Below, one piece after another: positions 1 through 7,884 of a DNA stretch of 64,000 bases. Every line of letters begins with the position of its first letter. Positions within the stretch are counted from its first letter, which is position 1. A program made the translations under genes and the position numbers. The DNA comes from Pseudomonas quercus (lineage in GTDB: Bacteria; Pseudomonadota; Gammaproteobacteria; Pseudomonadales; Pseudomonadaceae): positions 1 to 64,000 of the forward strand of contig NZ_JAAVJI010000004.1 in assembly GCF_012033695.1 (NCBI RefSeq), read 5' to 3'. The notes beneath the pieces were generated by a model. It was not told where the DNA came from, searched no databases, and saw only the letters and a program-made list of their open reading frames with translations.

Positions 1-167
1 GCAACATCATCGAAAACGCCACGGCTTCTCGCTCTACCATCCAGGACGTGGACTTCGCCGCTGAAACCGCTGAGCTGACCAAGCAGCAAACCCTGCAACA
101 GGCTTCCACCGCGATCCTGTCCCAGGCTAACCAGATCCCGTCGTCTGTACTGAAACTGCTTCAGTAA
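1..167 (+). CDS. fliC: Flagellin, C-terminal end (partial)
   Basis: Only the last 54 codons are in the window, ending at TAA 165-167 (followed directly by a second TAA). The peptide reads [12 protein letters not shown]...[12 protein letters not shown]...SSVLKLLQ. This is the conserved D0/D1 C-terminal helix of bacterial flagellin, which packs inside the filament core and is recognised by the FliS chaperone. The gene enters from the left edge, so its start and variable domain cannot be seen. It is followed by flaG, fliD and fliS, the usual Pseudomonas filament order, and a terminator-like hairpin closes it. Confidence 0.95.
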   Translation, partial: NIIENATASRSTIQDVDFAAETAELTKQQTLQQASTAILSQANQIPSSVLKLLQ

Positions 168-192
168 TAACGGTTGATGGCCAATGACGAGG

Positions 193-223
193 GGGTGCGC
201 GATGCGTGCCCTTTCGTTGTTTT
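193..223 (+). terminator. Probable fliC terminator
   Basis: An 8-bp stem (193-200 with 204-211, two G-T wobbles) and a 3-nt loop is followed by a T-rich run at 212-223. It lies 26 bp past the fliC stop and overlaps any flaG start upstream of 242. Confidence 0.6.
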
Positions 224-241
224 AACCCTGAGGTAATGGTT

Positions 242-601
242 ATGGACATGAGTGTCAGTGCAGTAAAACCGACGCTTGACATAGCAAAACCTGCGGCTGC
301 GCCAACCCCTGGGGATACCACAATGACCGCCGCCGATAAAAAGGCAAGCGGCCATGTGGCGGCCACCGGCAAGGTTGAGCGTGATCAGGTCGAGCAGGCG
401 GTGAAGGATATCCAAGCGTTTGTCGATTCCAATCAGCGCAACCTTGATTTCTCTATCGACGAGACCACGGGCGACGTTGTTGTGAAAATCGTGGCGACCA
501 CTAGCGGTGAAGTCATTCGCCAGCTGCCGTCCGAGGAAGCGCTGAAGATGGCGCAACGCTTGAAGGATCCCCACAGCCTGCTGTTCGACGAGCAGGCTTG
601 A
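242..601 (+). CDS. flaG: FlaG family flagellar protein
   Basis: The product is 119 aa with the FlaG layout. A disordered, Ala/Pro/Thr-rich N-terminus (to about residue 40) is followed by a folded C-terminal half, including FSIDETTGDVVVKI and EVIRQLPSEEALKMAQRL. FlaG proteins are linked to filament length and stability in Pseudomonas and other polarly flagellated bacteria; the mechanism is not settled. I chose ATG 242 because GAGG at 230-233 sits 8 nt upstream. An in-frame ATG at 206 lies inside the fliC terminator hairpin, and the one at 236 overlaps the SD region. The gene lies between fliC and fliD. Confidence 0.88.
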   Translation: MDMSVSAVKPTLDIAKPAAAPTPGDTTMTAADKKASGHVAATGKVERDQVEQAVKDIQAFVDSNQRNLDFSIDETTGDVVVKIVATTSGEVIRQLPSEEALKMAQRLKDPHSLLFDEQA

Positions 602-640
602 TTCGGGCACGGAATTTGTAATGTTCCGGTGAAGAAAGGC

Positions 641-664
641 AGGCCGCCGGAATGTCGGCGGCCT
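641..664 (+). promoter_or_regulatory. Strong hairpin in the fliD leader
   Basis: A perfect 9-bp stem (641-649 with 656-664, 6-nt loop) lies just before the fliD ribosome-binding site (AGGAGA near 672). There is no T-run after it, so it may be an attenuator or mRNA-stability element rather than a terminator. A weak sigma-54-like sequence, GGGCACG-N4-TTGT, starts near 605. Confidence 0.35.
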
Positions 665-683
665 AGCCTACAGGAGAGCACGA

Positions 684-2126
684 ATGACTACATCCAGCAC
701 GTCTGTCAGCTCCAGTGGCGGTATTACCGTCAGTGGTGTCGGCTCTGGTATCGATACCTCGGCGATTGTCAGCGCCTTGGTAAAAGCATCCACTAGCCCC
801 AAGCAGACCCAGATCACCAAAGCCGAGTCCGCGACCAATACCACGCTGTCCGGTATCGGCAGCTTGAAAAGCGCCCTGGCAGCCTTCCAGACGGCCGCGG
901 CTGCGCTGAACAACACCAACACCTTTATGGGCCTCACCTCGACGTCGTCGCTGGAAAGCGCGGTTAAGGTGACCTCTGACAACACGGCGTCCACCGGCAG
1001 CTATACGGTGGTGGTTAACAAGATTGCTACGGCATCTAAGGTAGCGAGCCAGCTGTTCACAAGCGGGGCAACGACTGCCATCAGTTCTGGCACCTTGGCA
1101 ATTAGCCAAGGCGGCAAGAATTATTCAGTCGACGTGGGCTCCGGGGCGACGCTAAGCAGCGTGCGGGACTCAATCAACTCTTCCCTCTCGTCCAGCGGCA
1201 TCAGCGCCAACATCGTGACAGATGCCAAAGGGTCGCGTTTGGTACTGACTTCGACCACCACGGGGGCAGGCTCGGATATTTCTACCAGTGGTATTCCAGA
1301 GCTGACCATCGATGGCACAGGCAAGCTCGATCCCACGAATACGAGCAGCGCAGGTTACATCACGGATCGGCCTGTGGATGCGAGCTACAGCATCGACGGC
1401 TTGGAGATGACCAGCAGCAGCAACCAGATCAATTCAGCTGTTAGCGGCCTTAGCCTGACACTCAAGGGCATTACAGGCAACGCAGGCGCCACGATCTCGG
1501 TAGCGTCCGACAGCGACACGTTGAAAAAATCCGTCCAGACCTTCGTGGACGCCTACAACACCATGATGACGGTGGTGAACAACCAGACCAAGGTGACCGC
1601 CACGGGTGCTACTTCCAGCACCAGTACGTCGGCGGCTACCACCAGCGGGCCGTTGACCGGTGACCCTATGGTGCGCAAGCTGGTGGCGGAGATCCATGGT
1701 GCCTTGACGAGCGTCAGTACCTCTAGCGGCTCCTTGAGTGTGCTTTCCCAGCTGGGCGTGGGTACCAACTCCACCACAGGGCTGCTGTCCCTGGATGACA
1801 CCAAGTGGAACAAGGCAATGACCACCCAGTACGGGAACGTTGCCAACCTGTTTACGGGCAAAGATGGCCTGCTCACGCGCATGAGCGGGATTCTTGACGG
1901 CTATACCCAGACCGGCGGCGTGCTGGAAACCCGGCAGAAGTCCCTCAACGCCAAGTTGAGTGACCTGGATGACCAGCAGGCCACCCTGGATCGACGGACC
2001 GACTCGCTCACGGCTGTTCTAACAGCCAAGTACACGGCCATGGACACCTTGGTCGCGCAGCTCAATGCTACCAGTAGCAGTGTGCTCAAGACCTTGGAAG
2101 CCATGACCAAGTCCAACAGCGATTAA
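684..2126 (+). CDS. fliD: Flagellar filament capping protein FliD (HAP2)
   Basis: The 480-aa product matches the FliD family. The N-terminal signature GVGSGIDTSAIVSALVKAS, at about residues 18-36, is the conserved start of the D0 region. The middle is Ser/Thr-rich and low in cysteine, as expected for an exported axial protein. The C-terminal 90 residues are heptad-rich (SLNAKLSDLDDQQATLDRR) and end in helical segments that form the leg domain. FliD forms the pentameric cap at the filament tip under which flagellin folds, and in Pseudomonas it also acts as a mucin adhesin. An AGGAGA Shine-Dalgarno sits 7 nt before the ATG. A terminator follows at 2148-2180. Confidence 0.95.
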   Translation: MTTSSTSVSSSGGITVSGVGSGIDTSAIVSALVKASTSPKQTQITKAESATNTTLSGIGSLKSALAAFQTAAAALNNTNTFMGLTSTSSLESAVKVTSDNTASTGSYTVVVNKIATASKVASQLFTSGATTAISSGTLAISQGGKNYSVDVGSGATLSSVRDSINSSLSSSGISANIVTDAKGSRLVLTSTTTGAGSDISTSGIPELTIDGTGKLDPTNTSSAGYITDRPVDASYSIDGLEMTSSSNQINSAVSGLSLTLKGITGNAGATISVASDSDTLKKSVQTFVDAYNTMMTVVNNQTKVTATGATSSTSTSAATTSGPLTGDPMVRKLVAEIHGALTSVSTSSGSLSVLSQLGVGTNSTTGLLSLDDTKWNKAMTTQYGNVANLFTGKDGLLTRMSGILDGYTQTGGVLETRQKSLNAKLSDLDDQQATLDRRTDSLTAVLTAKYTAMDTLVAQLNATSSSVLKTLEAMTKSNSD

Positions 2127-2147
2127 CCCTGCTCATTTGTTTCTTTT

Positions 2148-2180
2148 GCCCGGTAACTGTTGCAGGTTGCCGGGCTTTTT
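2148..2180 (+). terminator. Rho-independent terminator after fliD
   Basis: A 10-bp stem (2148-2157 with 2166-2175, one T-G wobble) is followed directly by TTTTT at 2176-2180. It separates fliD from the FliA-dependent fliS promoter. Confidence 0.85.
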
Positions 2181-2196
2181 CATTCTGGCGACCCAC

Positions 2197-2223
2197 TAAA
2201 GTTCGCCGGCCTCATGTCGATAA
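2197..2223 (+). promoter_or_regulatory. FliA (sigma-28) promoter for fliS-fliT
   Basis: TAAAGTTC at 2197-2204, an 11-nt spacer and GTCGATAA at 2216-2223 match the FliA consensus (TAAAGTTT-N11-GCCGATAA) at 14 of 16 positions with exact spacing. The fliS ATG lies 62 bp downstream. FliA itself is encoded at 31387. Confidence 0.88.
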
Positions 2224-2285
2224 ACTGAGCATGGGGACTTGTTGGTCCCGCAAACTTTCGCCCTGACCCTTAGAGGCTTACCGCA

Positions 2286-2684
2286 ATGCATCCGATGAAG
2301 GCGCTTCGCCAATACCAGAAAGTGAACTCCCATGCGCAAGCGTCCGAGGCCAGCCCACATCGCCTGGTGCAGATGCTGATGGAAGGCGTGCTGGACCGCC
2401 TGGCCCAGGCCAAAGGGGCCATGGCTCGCAATCAGGTGGCTGAGAAGGGTGTGATGCTGGGCAAAGCCATCGAGATCATCGGCGGCCTTCGTGAGGGGCT
2501 TGACCCTGAGAAGACCGACGACAAGAAAGGCATTGCCAAGCTGGACCAACTGTACGCGTACATGATGAAGCAACTGATTCAGGCTAACCGTAAGAACGAT
2601 CCGAACATCGTCGACGAGGTTGCTCGCCTGATGATCACCGTCAAGGCTGGTTGGGATGCCATTGGCCATGTTGCTCAGGAATAA
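2286..2684 (+). CDS. fliS: Flagellin export chaperone FliS
   Basis: The product is 132 aa, the normal FliS size, with the all-helical FliS pattern: QYQKVNSHAQASEASPHRLVQ then MLMEGVLDRLAQAKGAM near residues 10-50. FliS binds the disordered C-terminus of newly made flagellin, prevents its polymerisation in the cytoplasm and delivers it to FlhA. The start ATG follows AGAGG at 2272-2276. It is the first gene after a near-perfect FliA promoter, which places it in the late class with flagellin, and it is followed 16 bp later by fliT. Confidence 0.93.
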   Translation: MHPMKALRQYQKVNSHAQASEASPHRLVQMLMEGVLDRLAQAKGAMARNQVAEKGVMLGKAIEIIGGLREGLDPEKTDDKKGIAKLDQLYAYMMKQLIQANRKNDPNIVDEVARLMITVKAGWDAIGHVAQE

Positions 2685-2700
2685 TCGCGAGGACTCGACC

Positions 2701-2994
2701 ATGAGTGCCCTTGAACGCATCGAGTATACCCGTGCGGCCCTTACCGAAGCACTGGCGGTAAAAGACTGGGCCGCCATCGGCACACTGGACCAGCAGATTC
2801 GTGCCTGCCTCGATGGGCTGCTGGACAGCGTAACCGTGGACCCCGCCATCTTGCGCCATAGCTTGGAGTCGCTGTTAAGGCTGTATCACCAACTGGTAGA
2901 CGCCAGCCGTGGTGAGCGCCAAGCCGTAGTGGAAGAACTCAAGCAGGTTCGCCAAGGCCATACCGCCAGCAAGGTGTATCACCTCTTTACCTGA
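2701..2994 (+). CDS. fliT: FliT-like flagellar chaperone
   Basis: This 97-aa, almost wholly helical protein sits directly after fliS, where Pseudomonas genomes carry fliT (called fleP in some strains). FliT-type chaperones bind the cap protein FliD and can modulate flagellar transcription. I set the start at ATG 2701, which has GAGG about 9 nt upstream. An in-frame ATG at 2656 would overlap fliS by 29 bp and lacks a good ribosome site. Sequence conservation in this family is low, so the call rests mainly on size, helical content and position. A terminator hairpin follows at 3018-3040. Confidence 0.75.
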   Translation: MSALERIEYTRAALTEALAVKDWAAIGTLDQQIRACLDGLLDSVTVDPAILRHSLESLLRLYHQLVDASRGERQAVVEELKQVRQGHTASKVYHLFT

Positions 2995-3017
2995 AGCCTG
3001 CTGCGTAAAGCCTGAGC

Positions 3018-3040
3018 AAGGCGCCTGCGTCGGCGCCTTT
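3018..3040 (+). terminator. Terminator after fliS-fliT
   Basis: An 8-bp perfect stem (3018-3025 with 3032-3039) ends in a short T-run. It is placed 24 bp after the fliT stop. The rest of the gap to fleQ (3041-3232) is AT-richer leader sequence in which I could not assign a clear promoter. Confidence 0.6.
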
Positions 3041-3232
3041 GAAAAAGTTCATACTGTGATGTGAAAACTTTTCCAATTTAGATGCGCCATAAATTTGACT
3101 GTGCCTGTGTTTTTGACTTTACTAGTGCCTGGTTATCAGGTTCCGGCGTCTCACGGATATCGCCCTGAGGTGGCAAGTCATTGTGACAGGCGCCGTAGCG
3201 GGCATTGGATTGACTAGGGAAGTTGCTATTGC

Positions 3233-4708
3233 ATGTGGCGTGAAACGAAAATTCTGCTGATTGATGACGATAGCGCTCGCCGCCGCGACATGGCGGTGAT
3301 CCTGAGCTTCCTCGGTGAAGATAACCTTCCCTGTGGCAGTGGGGACTGGCAACGAGTTGTCGAGGGCCTGGCAGCCAGCCGAGAAGTGCTGTGCGTGCTG
3401 GTTGGAACGCTCAATGCGCCCGCCAACCTGCCGGGGCTTCTTAAAACGATCGCTGGCTGGGATGAATTCCTGCCCGTGCTGCTGCTCGGTGACAGCTCTC
3501 ATCTGGACCTGCCCGATGACCAGCGGCGTCGCGTGCTCTCCACATTGGAAATGCCGCCCAGCTACAGCAAGCTGCTCGACTCCCTGCACAGGGCCCAGGT
3601 GTACCGGGAAATGTACGACCAGGCCCGCGATCGCGGTCGGCAGCGCGAGCCTAACCTGTTCCGTAGCCTGGTCGGCACCAGCCGTGCCATTCAACATGTT
3701 CGCCAGATGATGCAGCAGGTGGCCGATACGGACGCCAGTGTGCTGATTCTTGGTGAGTCAGGTACCGGCAAGGAAGTGGTTGCGCGCAACCTGCACTATC
3801 ACTCAAAGCGCCGCGATGCGCCTTTTGTGCCTGTCAATTGCGGCGCCATTCCTGCTGAGCTGCTGGAAAGCGAATTGTTCGGCCATGAAAAAGGCGCGTT
3901 TACAGGCGCTATTACCAGCCGGGCGGGCCGTTTTGAACTGGCTAACGGCGGCACGCTGTTCCTTGACGAAATCGGCGACATGCCCTTGCCTATGCAGGTG
4001 AAGCTGCTGCGGGTACTGCAGGAGCGCACCTTCGAGCGCGTGGGCAGCAACAAGACCCAGAGCATCGATGTTCGTATCATTGCCGCCACCCATAAAAACC
4101 TCGAAAGCATGATCGAAATCGGCAGCTTCCGGGAAGACCTGTACTACCGGCTCAATGTATTCCCCATCGAAATGGCACCGTTGCGTGAGCGAGTGGAAGA
4201 CATTCCATTGCTGATGAACGAGTTGATCTCGCGCATGGAGCATGAAAAGCGCGGCTCTATCCGGTTCAACTCGGCCGCCATCATGTCGCTTTGCCGCCAT
4301 GCGTGGCCGGGTAACGTACGGGAACTGGCCAACCTGGTAGAGCGCATGGCCATCATGCACCCCTACGGGGTAATAGGCGTGGCGGAGCTGCCAAAGAAAT
4401 TCCGCTATGTGGACGACGAAGACGAGCAACTGGTGGACAGCCTGCGCAGCGACCTGGAAGAGCGCGTAGCGATCAATGGCCATGCGCCGGACTTCACCTC
4501 CAGTGCCTTGCTGCCGCCTGAAGGCCTGGACCTTAAGGACTATCTGGGCGGATTGGAGCAGGGGCTGATTCAGCAGGCGCTCGATGACGCCAATGGCATT
4601 GTGGCCCGTGCCGCCGAACGCCTGCGCATTCGCCGCACTACGCTGGTGGAAAAAATGCGCAAGTACGGCATGAGTCGCCGTGACGGGGACGAGGCGGGAG
4701 ACGAGTAA
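3233..4708 (+). CDS. fleQ: Flagellar master regulator FleQ
   Basis: The 491-aa product closely matches Pseudomonas FleQ along its length. The N-terminal FleQ/receiver-like domain (about 1-120, starting [13 protein letters not shown]) lacks a normal phosphorylation pocket. The AAA+ sigma-54 activation domain (about 140-380) has Walker A GESGTGKE and the sigma-54 contact loop [15 protein letters not shown]. The C-terminal Fis-type helix-turn-helix is near 455-480 ([22 protein letters not shown]). FleQ activates sigma-54 promoters of early flagellar operons, responds to c-di-GMP and is antagonised by FleN (encoded at 30557). The final 15 codons form the first unit of a 139-bp tandem array. fleS and fleR, normally next, are missing. 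Confidence 0.97.
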   Translation: MWRETKILLIDDDSARRRDMAVILSFLGEDNLPCGSGDWQRVVEGLAASREVLCVLVGTLNAPANLPGLLKTIAGWDEFLPVLLLGDSSHLDLPDDQRRRVLSTLEMPPSYSKLLDSLHRAQVYREMYDQARDRGRQREPNLFRSLVGTSRAIQHVRQMMQQVADTDASVLILGESGTGKEVVARNLHYHSKRRDAPFVPVNCGAIPAELLESELFGHEKGAFTGAITSRAGRFELANGGTLFLDEIGDMPLPMQVKLLRVLQERTFERVGSNKTQSIDVRIIAATHKNLESMIEIGSFREDLYYRLNVFPIEMAPLRERVEDIPLLMNELISRMEHEKRGSIRFNSAAIMSLCRHAWPGNVRELANLVERMAIMHPYGVIGVAELPKKFRYVDDEDEQLVDSLRSDLEERVAINGHAPDFTSSALLPPEGLDLKDYLGGLEQGLIQQALDDANGIVARAAERLRIRRTTLVEKMRKYGMSRRDGDEAGDE

Positions 4709-5492
4709 CCTGCTTCCGTTCGCGGCCTGGCAGCCGCTCCTACAAGGCACGTTCCGGCGTGCCACCTGTAGGCGCCCGCGCCAGCGGGCGAATGACCCTT
4801 AGTACGGTATGAGCTGCCGTGATGGGGATGAGGAGGGGGACAAGTAGCCGGCTCCTGTTCGCGGCCTGGTGGCCGCTCCTACAAGGCACGTTTCGGCGTG
4901 CCCCCTGTAGGCGCCTGCGCCAGCGGGCGAATGACCTTTAGTACGGTATGAGCCGCCATGACAAGGACGAGGCGGCGGGCGAGTAACCTGCTTCCGTTCG
5001 CGGCCTGGCAGCCGCTCCTACAAGGCACGTTTTGGCGTGCCACCTGTAGGCGCCTGCGCCAGCGGGCGAATGACCTTTAGTACGGTATGAGCCGCCATGA
5101 CAAGGACGAGGCGGCGGGCGAGTAACCTGCTTCCGTTCGCGGCCTGGCAGCCGCGACCACAAAGCGCATTTCGGCGTGCCCCCTGTAGGAGCCTGCGCCA
5201 GCGGGCGAATGACCTTTAGTACGGTATGAGCCGCCATGACAAGGACGAGGCGGCGGGCGAGTAACCTGCTTCCGTTCGCGGCCCGGCAGCCGCGACCACA
5301 AGGCACGTTTCGGCGTGCCACCTGTAGGCGCCTGCGCCAGCGGGTGAATGACCCTTAGTACGGTATGAGCTGCCGTGATGGGGATGAGGCGGGGGACGAG
5401 TAACCTGCTTCCGTTCGCGGCCTAGTGGCCGCGACCACAAGGCACGTTTCGGCGTGCCACCTGTAGGAGCCCGCGCCAGCGGGCGAATGACC
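4664..5492. repeat. Six-unit 139-bp tandem array containing the fleQ 3' end and REP doublets
   Basis: Units start at 4664, 4803, 4942, 5081, 5220 and 5359, an exact 139-bp period; the last stops near 5492. Each begins with 45 nt matching the last 14 codons plus stop of fleQ (YGMS...stop), still in frame. In the five extra copies the tails read YGMSCRDGDEEGDK, YGMSRHDKDEAAGE (three times) and [14 protein letters not shown]. Then come 94 nt with an inverted pair of REP-like elements (in unit 1, TTCGCGGCC...TCCTACA at 4719-4744 and TGTAGGC...GGGCGAA at 4767-4792) and an inner GGCACG/CGTGCC stem. Units are mosaic: heads and REP cores come in two types shuffled between copies. No gene lies between 4709 and 5713. 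Confidence 0.93.
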
Positions 5493-5638
5493 CCCACGCC
5501 CGCACGGCTTCCAAACAACTGCCGTTCAGCAGTTGCCCTCTATTGAGCGAACCTCTGGCTTGGGGGTTGTTCAAACAACACACACCTGCACACATTTATC
5601 AGGCTCATGTCGATCAAGTTGACGTGCGCCACGGCCGT

Positions 5639-5654
5639 TGGCATCGCTCTTGCT
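5639..5654 (+). promoter_or_regulatory. Sigma-54 promoter for fliE operon
   Basis: TGGCATC-N4-TTGCT with GG at 5640-5641 and GC at 5652-5653 (exact 12-nt register) matches the -24/-12 consensus. It sits 60 bp before the fliE ATG. The preceding stretch, 5493-5638, has no gene; it holds a CCCTCTATTGAGCG motif at 5536-5549 shared with the fliL and flhA leaders. Confidence 0.82.
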
Positions 5655-5713
5655 ACCTCTACGATAACTGACGGTTTCAGCGTCAATTTTTTGCAGGTTC
5701 CGGAGAGCAGCCC

Positions 5714-6049
5714 ATGAGCCAAGGTGTTGAATTCAATCGCTTGATGATGGACATGCGTTCCATGCAGATGGAGGCCATGGGTACGTCCAAGGCCGCCGCA
5801 GCACAGGCCGTGTCGGCAACCTCCGGCAGCAGCTTCGCTGACCTGCTGGGCAATGCCGTCGGTAAGGTGAACGATACCCAGCAAGCCGCCAGCCAATTGG
5901 CCAATGCCTTCGAAATCGGCAAAAGCGGTGTGGACCTGACGGATGTAATGATTTCTTCCCAGAAAGCGAGCGTGTCTTTCCAGGCCATGACCCAGGTGCG
6001 CAACAAACTGGTTCAGGCCTACCAAGACATCATGCAAATGCCGGTTTGA
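5714..6049 (+). CDS. fliE: Flagellar hook-basal body protein FliE
   Basis: The product is 111 aa, the normal FliE length, with the conserved C-terminal half ([20 protein letters not shown] then [20 protein letters not shown]). FliE is the junction protein between the MS ring and the rod, and the first substrate of the flagellar export apparatus. A GGAGA ribosome site lies 7 nt before the ATG. It is the first gene of the fliEFGHIJ operon, with fliF 14 bp downstream, and has a clear sigma-54 promoter 60 bp upstream, consistent with direct FleQ control. Confidence 0.95.
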   Translation: MSQGVEFNRLMMDMRSMQMEAMGTSKAAAAQAVSATSGSSFADLLGNAVGKVNDTQQAASQLANAFEIGKSGVDLTDVMISSQKASVSFQAMTQVRNKLVQAYQDIMQMPV

Positions 6050-6063
6050 GGGCAGATTAGGTC

Positions 6064-7884
6064 ATGGCGGAAGCAACGACAGATAATGTACCAGCGAAGG
6101 CCGGTGTGGCAGTGGGCGGCAAGGCCGTGCCTGGCATGGCCTTCCTGGAAAATATCTCCAAGATGCCCGTGCTGCGGCAGGTCGGCCTGCTGGTGGGGCT
6201 GGCAGCAAGCGTGGCCATTGGCTTCGCTGTAGTGCTGTGGTCGCAGCAGCCAGACTACCGCCCATTGCTGACCAGTTTGTCGGGAATGGACGCTAAACAG
6301 GTCACCGATACGTTGGCGGCAGCAGACATTCCTTACACCGTCGAACCGAATTCAGGTGCCTTGTTGGTCAAGGCCGATGACATTGGCCGTGCCCGCCTCA
6401 AGCTGGCCTCAGCAGGTGTTGTGCAGGGCGATGGCAACACGGGCTATGAAATTCTGGACAAAGACCATGGGCTTGGCACCAGCCAATTCATGGAAGCAGC
6501 TCGCTATCGCCAAGGCTTGGAAGGTGAACTGGCGCGGACCATTTCTGCCCTCAATGGGGTGAAAGGTGCACGCGTTCACTTGGCCATCCCGAAAAGCTCC
6601 GTATTCGTTCGTGACGAACGCAAGCCAACGGCGTCGGTACTGGTAGAAATGTATGGCGGCCGCACCCTTGACCCAGGTCAGGTGATGGCGATCGTCAACC
6701 TGGTGGCCACGAGCGTGCCTGAAATGGACCGCAATGGCGTGACGGTTGTGGACCAGAAGGGCACGCTGTTGTCCGACCTGGGCGAGAACTCCGAGCTGAG
6801 CATGGCCGGCAAGCAGTTCGACTACACGCGCCGTATGGAAAGCATGCTGACCCAACGCGTGCAGAGCATCTTGCAGCCAGTGATCGGCAACGACCGGTTC
6901 AAGGCTGAAGTGTCGGCTATGGTGGACTTCAGTGCTGTGGAGTCTACCTCCGAACAGTTCAACCCTGACCAGCCCGCGCTGCGCAGTGAGCAGTCTGTTA
7001 CCGAGCAGCGTTCAAGCGGCAGCAGCAATGGCGGCGTACCGGGCGCCTTGAGCAATCAGCCACCGAGCCCAGCCAGTGCACCGCAGACTACCCGTGGTGG
7101 TGCAGCGGCGGGCGCGCCTCAGGCTATCCAGCCAGGCCAACCGTTGCTGGACGCCAACGGCCAACAGATCATGGACCCGGCCACTGGGCAGCCCATGCTG
7201 GCCCCTTACCCGGCGGATAAGCGTCAGCAGTCTACGCGTAACTTTGAGCTAGACCGTTCCATCAGCCATACCCGCCAGCAACAAGGGCGTTTGACCCGCT
7301 TGTCGGTAGCTGTCGTAGTGGATGACCAGGCGAAACTCAACGCGGCCAATGGCGAAATCACCCACACGCCGTGGACGGCTGACGAGTTGTCGCGCTTGCA
7401 ACGGTTGGTTCAGGACGCAGTAGGCTTCGATGCCAGCCGGGGTGACAGCGTAACGGTCATCAACGCACCGTTCAGCCCTGACCGTGGCGAAGTGATTGCG
7501 GAGCCCTCGTTCTACCAGCAACCCTGGTTCTGGGACGTGGTCAAGCAGGGCTTGGGTGTTGTCTTCATTTTGCTGCTGGTGTTTGGCGTGCTGCGCCCGG
7601 TGCTCAACAACATTACAGGCGGCAGCAAATCCAAACAGTTGGCAGTAGAGGGTGACGGCGGGCTAGGTGGCGGCGGTGGTATCGCCGGCAGCGGCAGCAG
7701 CTTTACAGGTATGAGCGGGGAGCTGGCCGATGATCGGGTCAGCCTGGGTGGGCCAAGCAGCATCATGCTGCCGAGCCCAACCGAAGGGTATGACGCCCAG
7801 TTGAATGCAATCAAAAGTCTTGTGGCCGAAGACCCGGGCCGTGTCGCGCAGGTCGTGAAAGAGTGGATCAACGCAGATGAGTAG
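6064..7884 (+). CDS. fliF: Flagellar MS-ring protein FliF
   Basis: The 606-aa product has the FliF architecture. A first transmembrane helix at about residues 40-59 is followed by periplasmic ring-building motifs (DYRPLLTSLSGMDAKQVTD and the YscJ-like region ARYRQGLEGELARTISALNGV). A low-complexity Gly/Pro/Gln linker lies at about 320-390, a second transmembrane helix at about 491-512, and a cytoplasmic tail ends in EDPGRVAQVVKEWINADE, which binds FliG. It forms the MS ring and C-ring scaffold. The stop overlaps the fliG ATG by 8 nt, the usual arrangement for co-translation of these partners. Confidence 0.97.
   Translation: MAEATTDNVPAKAGVAVGGKAVPGMAFLENISKMPVLRQVGLLVGLAASVAIGFAVVLWSQQPDYRPLLTSLSGMDAKQVTDTLAAADIPYTVEPNSGALLVKADDIGRARLKLASAGVVQGDGNTGYEILDKDHGLGTSQFMEAARYRQGLEGELARTISALNGVKGARVHLAIPKSSVFVRDERKPTASVLVEMYGGRTLDPGQVMAIVNLVATSVPEMDRNGVTVVDQKGTLLSDLGENSELSMAGKQFDYTRRMESMLTQRVQSILQPVIGNDRFKAEVSAMVDFSAVESTSEQFNPDQPALRSEQSVTEQRSSGSSNGGVPGALSNQPPSPASAPQTTRGGAAAGAPQAIQPGQPLLDANGQQIMDPATGQPMLAPYPADKRQQSTRNFELDRSISHTRQQQGRLTRLSVAVVVDDQAKLNAANGEITHTPWTADELSRLQRLVQDAVGFDASRGDSVTVINAPFSPDRGEVIAEPSFYQQPWFWDVVKQGLGVVFILLLVFGVLRPVLNNITGGSKSKQLAVEGDGGLGGGGGIAGSGSSFTGMSGELADDRVSLGGPSSIMLPSPTEGYDAQLNAIKSLVAEDPGRVAQVVKEWINADE

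Noticed and set aside
605..621. Sigma-54 promoter before fliD
   Set aside because: GGGCACG-N4-TTGT has an imperfect -12 element (GT instead of GC), so I do not list it as a promoter.
3803..4765. 320-aa open frame antisense to fleQ
   Set aside because: It is the shadow of a GC-rich coding strand with no motif or ribosome site.
4938..5321. 127-aa and neighbouring minus-strand open frames in the fleQ array
   Set aside because: The 139-bp period is not a multiple of three, so each unit shifts frame; the repetitive peptides have no independent support.
4664..5492. CRISPR array
   Set aside because: Units are directly abutting 139-bp repeats with no unique spacers and no cas genes nearby; they contain REP elements and fleQ coding sequence.
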